From NCBI GenBank assembly GCA_002348345.1, contig DEAY01000473.1:1-5047 (forward strand): a stretch of 5,047 nucleotides of DNA. The letters are read 5' to 3'. Positions 1-5,047 of this stretch are shown here, in pieces (positions within the stretch are counted from its first letter, which is position 1; the number at the start of each line of letters is the position of its first letter). Below the pieces are notes generated by a model. The model was not told the origin of the DNA, ran no database searches, and was given only the letters and a program-made list of their open reading frames with translations. The position numbers and the translations under genes were made by a program. Source of the stretch: Verrucomicrobia bacterium UBA2970 (GTDB taxonomy: Bacteria > Verrucomicrobiota > Verrucomicrobiia > Limisphaerales > AAA164-E04).

Positions 1-396
1 GCCTTGCCCCGCCCCGACAAAGCACTCGCCCAGGAGGGCCGCATCGGCGTCGTTTTCGAGTTGAACGGGGAGCTGGGTGAGGTCCTCAAGGCATTGGGTC
101 AGGCTCATCGATTCCCAGCCGGGAAGCGTGTGCGGATTGAGAATCTCCCCGCTGGCCCGATTCATCGGTCCCGGACAACCCACTCCGATTCCCTGGAGTC
201 CTCCCAATCGCATTTGGGCTTTGTCAGAGAGCCTGCGAATGGCGTGGTCCACTCGGTCGCAGGCATGAGGAATTCCCGCCTGAGAGTCGGTGGGGAACGT
301 CTCTTGGGTGAGGAGCTTACCCTCCCCGCTCACCAGACCCACGGCAATTTTCGTTCCGCCGATATCAATTCCAACCGCACAGGAATCCGAATTCAC
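1..396 (-). CDS. ROK-family sugar kinase, N-terminal part (truncated by window edge)
   Basis: This is the first 132 codons of a ROK (repressor/ORF/kinase) family protein; the rest lies beyond the left edge, since ROK kinases are usually about 300 residues. Visible marks are the ATP phosphate-binding motif DIGGTK at residues 11-16, a GVGCPGPMN stretch at 71-79, the sugar-loop region ILNPHTLPGWE at 85-95, and ENDADAALLGE at 114-124, in which D116 fits the catalytic base. The zinc-binding cysteine motif would be off-window. No helix-turn-helix precedes the kinase fold, so a kinase is favoured over a ROK repressor. The start is GTG at 396: an in-frame TGA lies only two codons upstream, and there is no clear Shine-Dalgarno. 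It begins 17 bases after the stop of the AmiE-NamZ gene, so the two are probably cotranscribed. Phosphorylation of MurNAc or GlcNAc released by that enzyme is inferred from context; glucose or another hexose remains possible. Confidence 0.92.
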   Translation of the reverse strand, partial: MNSDSCAVGIDIGGTKIAVGLVSGEGKLLTQETFPTDSQAGIPHACDRVDHAIRRLSDKAQMRLGGLQGIGVGCPGPMNRASGEILNPHTLPGWESMSLTQCLEDLTQLPVQLENDADAALLGECFVGAGQG

Positions 397-413
397 GTTT
401 GATCATGTCAAGG

Positions 414-2834
414 TTAGTCGTAGAGGAGGTGGGGGGCTCGTCGAGCCAGGAACGCGTTGAGATCGGGTTCCCATTTTGACTGCATGATGGCCACGGAATC
501 CCCCGATCGGATGGATTCAACGACCGAGTCGTTTCCAAGAAGGCGGTTGAGTTTGGTGAGATCAAACTGTTCCGGATGGTCGCGATAAAGGATTTCAGCC
601 AGGGTGAGACCGAGTAGGATCGGCTTGAATTGCGTTCGATCGGTGATCGTGAATCGAATCCCCTGGCATTCTTGGTGGGCGAAAACACTGGCGTCAGGGG
701 TGAACTGGATCGGCGAGACCGACAGGCCGGGCAGCGACCGCTCTTCGAGTTCTTGGGCGAGTGGACCGGCATCCAGATGGGGGGCTCCGATCAATTCAAA
801 GGGCGTATCGGTTCCCCGGCCCACCGAGAGAGCCGTCATTTCCAGGAGGCCGATTCCGGGATAGAGGGCTGCTTGAGTCAGGCTTCGCATGTTCGGGGAC
901 GGGTTGATCCATGGAAGATCGGTCTGATCCATCCAGAAGGATCGCTTCCAAGCCGTGATGGGAATCACCTCGAGATCCACCTTCAAGCGGCGTTCGGTTC
1001 GAAACAGTCGTGCCAACTCGCCGACGGTCATCCCGTGGCGAACGGGCAGCGGGTGAAAGCCGACGAAACTGGTCTCTGCCGTGAGGAGAGGGCCCTCAAC
1101 CCGATCGCCGGAAATGGGATTGATGCGGTCGAGTACGAAGAATTTGAGGCCCTGTTCGGCCGCTGCTTCCATCGCCAGCCCCAGGGTCGAGATGTAGGTG
1201 TAGAATCGACAGCCGATATCCTGGATGTCGAAGACGAGCGCATCGAGTCCCTCGAGCTGTTTTGCGCTCGGTTTGCGGGTCGCTCCGTAGAGGCTGAAGA
1301 TCTCCAGGCCCGTTTGATGGTCCCGACTGTCGGCGACCCTGGAGTCCTCGGTGCCTCGGATGCCGTGCTCGGGACTGAACAGGACCCGGAGATCGACTTC
1401 GGCGGCTTGATGCAGGAGATCGATGGTGGGCTGCTGTCGTTGATTCCGGCCGGTATGATTTGTGATCAAGCCGACCTTCAGACCTCTGAGCGCTTGAAAG
1501 CGGGTCCGCTCCAGTTCGTCGATTCCGTTTCTTGCGGGTTGCGGTGGGGAGGGGCGATTCGCTGTCGATTGTTTTGGAAATGGATAATCCATAACGGCCT
1601 CGGCGGCCAGCGTGCCGATCGTCCGGCGAAGTGCGATGACGTTGCCATCCTCCGTCGGGTGGTTGCGGTTGGAGAGGAAGATGACGAAGGTCTTCGAGAA
1701 GGGGTCGATCCAGATCGAGGTTCCCGTCCAGCCGGTGTGACCGTAGGAACCCACCTCGAAGAGATGGCCGCGGGGACTGGAGTAGGGAGAAGCGATGTCC
1801 CAACCCCAGCCTCGTTGATGGGGGACCGCATCGGGCGACTGATTGGAGGTCATTGCGTCAATCGTCTCGGAATTCAAGACCCGGCCGGAGGGGGAAGCTC
1901 CCCCGTTGAGGAACATTCTCGCAAACCGGGCCAGATCGGAGGCTGTTGAGAAAAGGCCGGCGTGTCCGGCAACGCCGCCCATTCGAGCGGAGGTGGGATC
2001 GTGGACGATGCCGCGGGTGATGCCGCTTTCGGTCACGGTCGTGGGAGCGATTCGGGGTTGTTCCGAGGAGCGGGGCAGAAACTGGGTGTCGTCCATTTCG
2101 AGGGGACGATAGAAATGCTCCCGGGTAAACTCATGGAGCGGTTGACCGGACACCCGATGGACGATCTCGCCCAGAAGAATGTAGTTGATATCGCTGTATT
2201 TGAATTCGGCCCCGGGTTGCGCTCGAAGCGACTCCTGGCAGGCCAGTTTGATGGCCTGTGCATTTCCAACCCAATCGGGCCTCAGGGGGAGACCGGGTTT
2301 GAGGCCGGATGAATGGGTCAGGAGTTGACGGATGGTGATCGTTTCTTTCCCCTGATTCGCGAATTCCGGGAGGTATTTGGCAACCGGTTCGTCGACCTTG
2401 AGTTTCCCGGTTTCATGCAGTTTGGCGATGGCGGGAGCCGTGGCGATAACCTTGGTGAGCGAGGCCATGTCGTAGATGGTATCGAGCTGGGTTGCCTCGG
2501 CACGGGGAAGAATGGCCTGGTGACCGAATGCCTTCTGGTAGCTCTGCCCGTTCCGTTCCACCCAGAGAACCCCCCCTGGCGTCTTGCCCGCTGCGATGGC
2601 CTCCAGGATGGCCTCATCGATTCGAATGAGTTTTTCTGGATCGAGGGAAGGCTTTGCGGGGCGGGAAACCGTTGAGGGCGACGCGGGGCTCGACCGGTTC
2701 TCGGCGGGAGCGTTTCGGGGAAGAGGCGTCGGTGACGTGCGATGGGAGGGCTTGGGAGACTGGCACGCGGCAAGAAGGAGAACCGCTGAAATGATTATTC
2801 CTCTCATATCATCAGGAGATGTTTCGAGGGACAT
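414..2834 (-). CDS. Lipoprotein fusing an AmiE-like serine hydrolase (beta-lactamase fold) to a NamZ/DUF1343 exo-N-acetylmuramidase
   Basis: An 806-residue secreted two-domain enzyme, or 797 if it starts at M10 (2807). MRGIIISAVLLLAAC at residues 10-24 is a lipoprotein signal with lipobox LAAC. The next residue is Q, not D, which suggests outer-membrane sorting. A Pro/Ser-rich linker (25-65) leads to a class C beta-lactamase-like domain (about 66-415) with SxxK as S125-L-T-K128, a YxN-equivalent YSD at 213-215, and HTG at 366-368. A second linker (about 418-436) precedes a DUF1343/NamZ domain (about 437-806) with GLITNHTG (454-461), FSPEHGIRG (486-494), VFDIQDIGCRFYTY (534-547), VEGPLL (579-584), RHGMTVGELA (599-608), NPSPNM (644-649) and SVGRGTDTPFE (670-680). 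In B. subtilis the related AmiE removes peptides from MurNAc and NamZ releases terminal MurNAc, as separate proteins. The fused form probably degrades muropeptides at the cell surface or in the periplasm. Peptidase or esterase activity of the first domain cannot be excluded. M10 is the better start judged by the signal peptide. Confidence 0.93.
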   Translation of the reverse strand: MSLETSPDDMRGIIISAVLLLAACQSPKPSHRTSPTPLPRNAPAENRSSPASPSTVSRPAKPSLDPEKLIRIDEAILEAIAAGKTPGGVLWVERNGQSYQKAFGHQAILPRAEATQLDTIYDMASLTKVIATAPAIAKLHETGKLKVDEPVAKYLPEFANQGKETITIRQLLTHSSGLKPGLPLRPDWVGNAQAIKLACQESLRAQPGAEFKYSDINYILLGEIVHRVSGQPLHEFTREHFYRPLEMDDTQFLPRSSEQPRIAPTTVTESGITRGIVHDPTSARMGGVAGHAGLFSTASDLARFARMFLNGGASPSGRVLNSETIDAMTSNQSPDAVPHQRGWGWDIASPYSSPRGHLFEVGSYGHTGWTGTSIWIDPFSKTFVIFLSNRNHPTEDGNVIALRRTIGTLAAEAVMDYPFPKQSTANRPSPPQPARNGIDELERTRFQALRGLKVGLITNHTGRNQRQQPTIDLLHQAAEVDLRVLFSPEHGIRGTEDSRVADSRDHQTGLEIFSLYGATRKPSAKQLEGLDALVFDIQDIGCRFYTYISTLGLAMEAAAEQGLKFFVLDRINPISGDRVEGPLLTAETSFVGFHPLPVRHGMTVGELARLFRTERRLKVDLEVIPITAWKRSFWMDQTDLPWINPSPNMRSLTQAALYPGIGLLEMTALSVGRGTDTPFELIGAPHLDAGPLAQELEERSLPGLSVSPIQFTPDASVFAHQECQGIRFTITDRTQFKPILLGLTLAEILYRDHPEQFDLTKLNRLLGNDSVVESIRSGDSVAIMQSKWEPDLNAFLARRAPHLLYD

Positions 2835-2850
2835 AGCACAGTGAGGCCAT
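2812..2850 (-). other. Possible 12-codon leader ORF (MASLCYVPRNIS) before the lipoprotein gene
   Basis: A short ORF starts with ATG at 2850 behind AAAGGTGA, the best Shine-Dalgarno match in this leader, with about 5 bases of spacing. It ends in TGA at 2814-2812, only 4 bases before the ATG at 2807 that best fits the lipoprotein signal peptide, while the longer-start ATG at 2834 lacks a Shine-Dalgarno. A ribosome ending here could restart on the lipoprotein ORF. It is also the in-frame tail of a 67-codon ORF that begins at 3015 and shows no protein-like features. The coding claim is weak; the arrangement is what is notable. Confidence 0.25.
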
Positions 2851-2950
2851 CAGGTCACCTTTTTTGCGTTTGGAGGCGAGGGGGGGCAGTGGGCTAGTCT
2901 TTTCGTTGGTGAGCTGTTCCTCCTGAGTTGGTTGATGATGGCTATGGGGC

Positions 2951-2980
2951 TCGGGAGCGCGCTCTGCAGAGAACTCCCGA
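2951..2980. repeat. Inverted repeat / stem-loop upstream of the lipoprotein gene
   Basis: TCGGGAG (2951-2957) is perfectly complementary to CTCCCGA (2974-2980), and the loop contains the perfect 10-base palindrome CTCTGCAGAG (2962-2971). Together they could fold as a two-tier hairpin in the RNA between the SUMF1 gene and the AmiE-NamZ gene. No T-run follows on either strand, so it does not look like an intrinsic terminator. It may be an RNA processing or stability element, or a protein-binding site. Confidence 0.45.
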
Positions 2981-3008
2981 CGGAGGCAGGCCCTTTCGAG
3001 AGAAGAAG

Positions 3009-3030
3009 ACCCCATGGATCGAACCGGGGT
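3009..3030 (-). terminator. Weak candidate terminator after the SUMF1-domain gene
   Basis: Read on the minus strand, about 40 bases past the TAG stop at 3070, ACCCC (3030-3026) pairs with GGGGT (3013-3009) across a 12-base loop, followed by the pyrimidine-rich CTTCTTCTCTC. The stem is only 5 bp and the tail is not a true U-run, so termination may be weak or absent. In that case the SUMF1 gene and the downstream genes could share a transcript. Confidence 0.2.
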
Positions 3031-3069
3031 TCGCCTTCAAGTCCGGTCTGTCCGGCAGGGACTGACCCG

Positions 3070-4125
3070 CTAGCGTGAAGAGTCCCCTAGGGCGGTGGGA
3101 ACGGGTTGGGCGAGAACCACGCGAAAGCCGGTCAGCCAGGAGCGACTGTTCGCCGGGGCCGATTCAAGTCGGCAGGCCGATCGCACAATGTAGTCTGGAC
3201 AGATGAAGGCACCGCCTCTCACCACCCGGTAGTCAACGTTTTTATGGCGAATCGCCCCTCCCGGATAGGCCTGGTACTTCGTCAGGCACCACTCGAAGAC
3301 ATTCCCGTGCATATCGTAGAGCCCCCAGGCATTGGGTTTGAGTAGGCCGACTTCAGCGGACCGACCTGGAGCATTTTCTTCCCACCAGGCGTAGAGACTC
3401 AAGTCGTAGCTGTCGTCTCCAAAACTATAGGCGGAGGTGGAACCTGCCCGACAGGCGTATTCCCATTCCGCTTCGGTGGGAAGTCGGTATTCCAGGCCTT
3501 CGGGGATCGCTCCTTGGGCTCTTGCTTGTTGAGTGATTCGTTCGCAATAGTCGAGGGCTTCGAACCAGGAAATACTGTCGACTGGGTTGCGGGGCGATTC
3601 AAATGATTGACTCGGATTCCCGCCCATGATGGTCTGAAACTCTCCCTGAGTGACTTCATAGACCGACATCCAGAATCCGTTGGGAATGGTGACCTTGTGC
3701 TGGGGGCCCTCATCGCTGAAACGGCCCAACTCGGATTCGGGACTGCCAAGAAGAAAATGCCCAGGGTCAATCCAGACCATATTGGCTTGAGGGCGGAAAG
3801 GCGGTTGACGAAGTTGAAAGAAGCCCGCCACGGATGTGGTTTTAAAATCGAGTCCGAGATCGAACGATCCCCCTTGAGTGTGCCCGATGGGATGGTATCC
3901 CCGGAGTTGCCACTGGTCTTTAGGTGAATCAATGGTCGTTGCGAAATAGAGTGTCACGACTCCCGATACCAGTTCGGTTTGATAATGAAGCGATAGACCC
4001 TGGTCGTTTACGACCAGTTGGACGTCATGGAGTTCAGTGGCCTGGCCCCCCAAGGAGGAGGCTAAAATGAGGGCGAGCCCTGCTCGCTTCCAAAACCCAG
4101 TATACATGTTAGTGGTAGATGCCAT
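3070..4125 (-). CDS. Secreted SUMF1/FGE-sulfatase-domain protein with an N-terminal beta module
   Basis: A 351-residue protein. Residues 7-29 (MYTGFWKR, then a hydrophobic stretch, then GGQA) read as a Sec signal peptide with likely cleavage after A29, so it should be periplasmic or exported. Residues about 30-107 form a small beta-rich module ending in GFFQLRQP. Residues about 115-340 form an FGE-sulfatase domain: MVWIDPGHFLLGSP (116-129), EGPQHKVTI (139-147), YEVTQGEF (156-163), NPVDSISWFEA (180-190), RLPTEAEWEYACRAGS (214-229), GLYDMHGNVFEWC (268-280), VVRGGAF (301-307) and GFRVVL (333-338). True formylglycine-generating enzymes use a Cys pair in this last region. Here C318 may match the second, but the first position is not Cys, and C309 aligns elsewhere. 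No sulfatase gene is visible. A binding or structural role is therefore more likely than sulfatase activation, though the function is unknown. The start is ATG 4125; M7 (4107) is an alternative, and neither has a good Shine-Dalgarno. Confidence 0.88.
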   Translation of the reverse strand: MASTTNMYTGFWKRAGLALILASSLGGQATELHDVQLVVNDQGLSLHYQTELVSGVVTLYFATTIDSPKDQWQLRGYHPIGHTQGGSFDLGLDFKTTSVAGFFQLRQPPFRPQANMVWIDPGHFLLGSPESELGRFSDEGPQHKVTIPNGFWMSVYEVTQGEFQTIMGGNPSQSFESPRNPVDSISWFEALDYCERITQQARAQGAIPEGLEYRLPTEAEWEYACRAGSTSAYSFGDDSYDLSLYAWWEENAPGRSAEVGLLKPNAWGLYDMHGNVFEWCLTKYQAYPGGAIRHKNVDYRVVRGGAFICPDYIVRSACRLESAPANSRSWLTGFRVVLAQPVPTALGDSSR

Positions 4126-4248
4126 CTCTGAAGTGGATGAGCAAGGAAGACCCCTTGATTCTCTCTCCCCATTCAGGGTGTTGCACGAGGGAAGACCCAG
4201 GTCAAACGAGAACTGTTACGTATTCTATGTGACGAATTTGATACATCA

Positions 4249-4314
4249 TCGCTTGTCCATTGAGGCGTTTTGCACGGCGGGAGTGGGATGGTCTCCTTTC
4301 CAGAGGACAAGCGA
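4249..4314 (+). repeat. 10-bp perfect inverted repeat, possible leader RNA stem
   Basis: TCGCTTGTCC (4249-4258) is the exact reverse complement of GGACAAGCGA (4305-4314), with 46 bases between the arms. The right arm is shared with a second hairpin that starts at 4302, so the two structures exclude each other in RNA. Confidence 0.5.
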
Positions 4315-4329
4315 GGCTCTCGCTTCTCT
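4302..4329 (+). repeat. Hairpin competing with the upstream inverted repeat
   Basis: AAGCGAG (4309-4315) pairs with CTCGCTT (4319-4325) over a three-base GCT loop. AGAG (4302-4305) can add four pairs with CTCT (4326-4329), leaving a three-base bulge. This stem uses bases that also pair with 4249-4258, giving two alternative folds upstream of gntP. Being symmetrical, it could equally be a DNA-level binding site. Confidence 0.5.
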
Positions 4330-4377
4330 GTATCATTCCGGGACGATTGGATCAGCACTGATATGAGGCATCGATCG

Positions 4378-4405
4378 TTGCAGCCTTTGTTGGGCTTGGT
4401 ATAAG
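4378..4405 (+). promoter_or_regulatory. Candidate promoter for gntP
   Basis: TATAAG (4400-4405) matches five of six bases of the sigma-70 -10 consensus. TTGCAG (4378-4383) sits 16 bases upstream as a poor -35 (three of six). Transcription would start near 4412 and leave a 5' leader of about 30 bases. The imperfect dyad GCATCGATCGTTGC (4368-4381) overlaps the -35 and could be an operator. Sigma-70-like recognition in this organism is assumed. Confidence 0.35.
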
Positions 4406-4428
4406 TGGGGGCGTTCCCGCTCTTTTTT
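4404..4428 (+). terminator. Terminator-like hairpin with U-tract just before the gntP start codon
   Basis: AGTGGG (4404-4409) pairs with CCCGCT (4416-4421), including one T-G pair, across a six-base loop. One C and then six T's (4423-4428) follow, which is the form of an intrinsic terminator on the plus strand. It ends 13 bases before the ATG at 4442, and no plus-strand gene lies upstream within the window. It could end a leader RNA (attenuation of gntP) or be chance. It overlaps the -10 candidate, so at most one of these two elements is likely to act as drawn. Confidence 0.4.
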
Positions 4429-4441
4429 GTCGAACAAAGTT

Positions 4442-5047
4442 ATGGACCACCCTTTAGTCATCTTGGTCATCGGGGTTGCGATTGTGCTGTCGATGATTCT
4501 CGTTCTTCGGATCAACGCCTTCATCGCGCTCATTACCGCTGCCTTCGCGGTGAGTCTCCTCGTGGAGGGGGCTGCCGGGGAGAAGATCTCTCGGGTGGGA
4601 GCCGCATTTGGGAATATCGCGGGGTCGATCGGGATCGTGATTGCGCTCGCCGCCGTGATCGGGCGTGCATTGATGGACAGCGGGGCCGCCGAGCGAATTG
4701 TGGTGAGTCTGATGGGCCTTTTTGGGGAAAAGCGAGCGAAGTATGCCTTGATGGGGAGTGGCTTTGTTCTTTCGGTGCCCGTCTTCTTCGATACGGTCTA
4801 TTATCTTCTGGTGCCGCTGGCCCGCTCCCTTTTCCGGAAAACAAAAAAGAATTACCTGCTCTACATCACCGCCATTGTGGCCGGAGGCGCCGTGACCCAC
4901 ACCATGGTGCCACCGACTCCGGGGCCCCTGTTCATGGCCAATGAGTTGGGGGTCGATCTCGGTATCATGATCGGGCTTGGTGCTATGGTCGGGCTTCCGA
5001 TGTCGATTGCCGGGGTGTTGGTTTGTGGATGGCTCAACGATCGGTTA
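4442..5047 (+). CDS. GntP-family sugar-acid:H+ symporter, N-terminal part (truncated by window edge)
   Basis: The first 202 codons of an inner-membrane permease of the gluconate:proton symporter (GntP) family; full-length members are about 440-450 residues. Hydrophobic segments lie at about 5-22, 25-41, 60-77, 102-124, 138-152 and 172-196. Family-like stretches are GRALMDSGAAERI (74-86), SVPVFFDTVYYLLVPLAR (111-128) and AVTHTMVPPTPGPL (150-163), the last resembling the conserved His/Pro-rich loop of GntP proteins. ATG 4442 begins directly with the first membrane segment. There is no Shine-Dalgarno, and the only nearby in-frame alternative is a TTG at 4427 inside a T-run. GntP relatives carry gluconate, other sugar acids or D-serine. 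Beside an AmiE-NamZ fusion and a ROK kinase, MurNAc (a lactyl sugar acid) is a plausible substrate, but this is inference. The gene is divergent from the other three. Confidence 0.93.
   Translation, partial: MDHPLVILVIGVAIVLSMILVLRINAFIALITAAFAVSLLVEGAAGEKISRVGAAFGNIAGSIGIVIALAAVIGRALMDSGAAERIVVSLMGLFGEKRAKYALMGSGFVLSVPVFFDTVYYLLVPLARSLFRKTKKNYLLYITAIVAGGAVTHTMVPPTPGPLFMANELGVDLGIMIGLGAMVGLPMSIAGVLVCGWLNDRL

Larger units (their letters stand above)
4126..4441. promoter_or_regulatory. Divergent intergenic region between the SUMF1 gene and gntP, rich in secondary structure
   Basis: These 316 bases hold no convincing gene. They must contain promoters for both divergent genes. For the minus strand, TAGAAT (4227-4222) is a reasonable -10 without a clear -35. 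For the plus strand, TATAAG at 4400-4405 is the best -10. The region also holds a 10-bp inverted repeat, an overlapping hairpin, the dyads ATCAGCACTGAT (4351-4362) and GCATCGATCGTTGC (4368-4381), and a terminator-like hairpin before the gntP start. No known riboswitch class was recognised. Confidence 0.6.

Noticed and set aside
630..1949. A 439-codon open frame on the plus strand, antisense to the NamZ/AmiE gene
   Set aside because: It lies wholly opposite a gene with unmistakable domains. Its translation has low hydrophobicity, no family motifs and a composition expected from reading the complement of GC-rich codons.
2915..2935. A strong Shine-Dalgarno-like AGGAGGA on the minus strand
   Set aside because: No ATG, GTG or TTG occurs at a suitable distance downstream, so it does not mark a gene start.
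2812..3015. A 67-codon minus-strand ORF filling the gap before the lipoprotein gene
   Set aside because: The translation is compositionally odd (Pro, Lys and Ser runs), has no recognisable motif or good start signal, and overlaps the next gene's start out of frame. Only its last 12 codons have a Shine-Dalgarno.
3000..3070. A tRNA-like T-arm (GGTTCGATCC on the minus strand)
   Set aside because: The flanking bases do not form the 5-bp T stem, and no anticodon arm or acceptor stem could be found around it.
4226..4247. A CRP/FNR-like dyad (ATGTGA...TACAT)
   Set aside because: Only the outer four bases on each side are symmetric and the interior does not match the half-site consensus, so it is too weak to call.
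4405..4944. A 179-codon plus-strand frame overlapping the gntP start
   Set aside because: It is a frame-shifted shadow of the permease. The frame from 4442 gives clear membrane segments and GntP motifs, while this one gives an Arg/Gly-rich, motif-free protein.

Overview
The window looks like a moderately GC-rich, Gram-negative genome. Verrucomicrobiota is my best guess and Planctomycetota the main alternative. The hints are an outer-membrane type lipoprotein signal, start codons mostly without Shine-Dalgarno sequences, and a secreted SUMF1-domain protein whose N-terminal beta module ends in 'FFQLRQP', a junction style I associate with Verrucomicrobiota. This placement is inference; there is no rRNA or other marker gene here.

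Layout. Minus strand, read right to left: a secreted SUMF1/FGE-sulfatase-domain protein (4125-3070); a 235-base gap with a stem-loop and a possible 12-codon leader ORF; a large lipoprotein that fuses an AmiE-like serine beta-lactamase-fold domain to a NamZ (DUF1343) exo-N-acetylmuramidase domain (2834 or 2807 to 414); then, 17 bases further on, the first 132 codons of a ROK-family sugar kinase that runs off the left edge. Plus strand: after a 316-base divergent intergenic region, the first 202 codons of a GntP-family permease (4442 to the right edge).

How it may work. AmiE, NamZ and sugar phosphorylation are the classical steps of peptidoglycan-fragment (muropeptide) salvage. In Bacillus subtilis AmiE (YbbE) and NamZ (YbbC) are separate proteins in one cluster with MurQ and MurP. 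Here the two hydrolases appear as one lipid-anchored protein, followed by a ROK kinase that could phosphorylate the released amino sugar. A GntP-type proton symporter, a family that carries sugar acids, is encoded close by. MurNAc carries a lactyl carboxylate, so a PTS-independent route (outer-membrane or periplasmic NamZ-AmiE, then GntP import, then ROK kinase, then an off-window MurQ) is a coherent hypothesis. It is not demonstrated by the sequence.

The region between the SUMF1 gene and gntP holds the most unexplained structure: a 10-bp inverted repeat that competes with a second hairpin, small dyads, a good -10 box, and a terminator-like hairpin with six T's ending 13 bases before the gntP start. 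This could be an attenuator-type leader controlling the permease. No tRNA, rRNA, CRISPR array, insertion sequence or transposase was seen.
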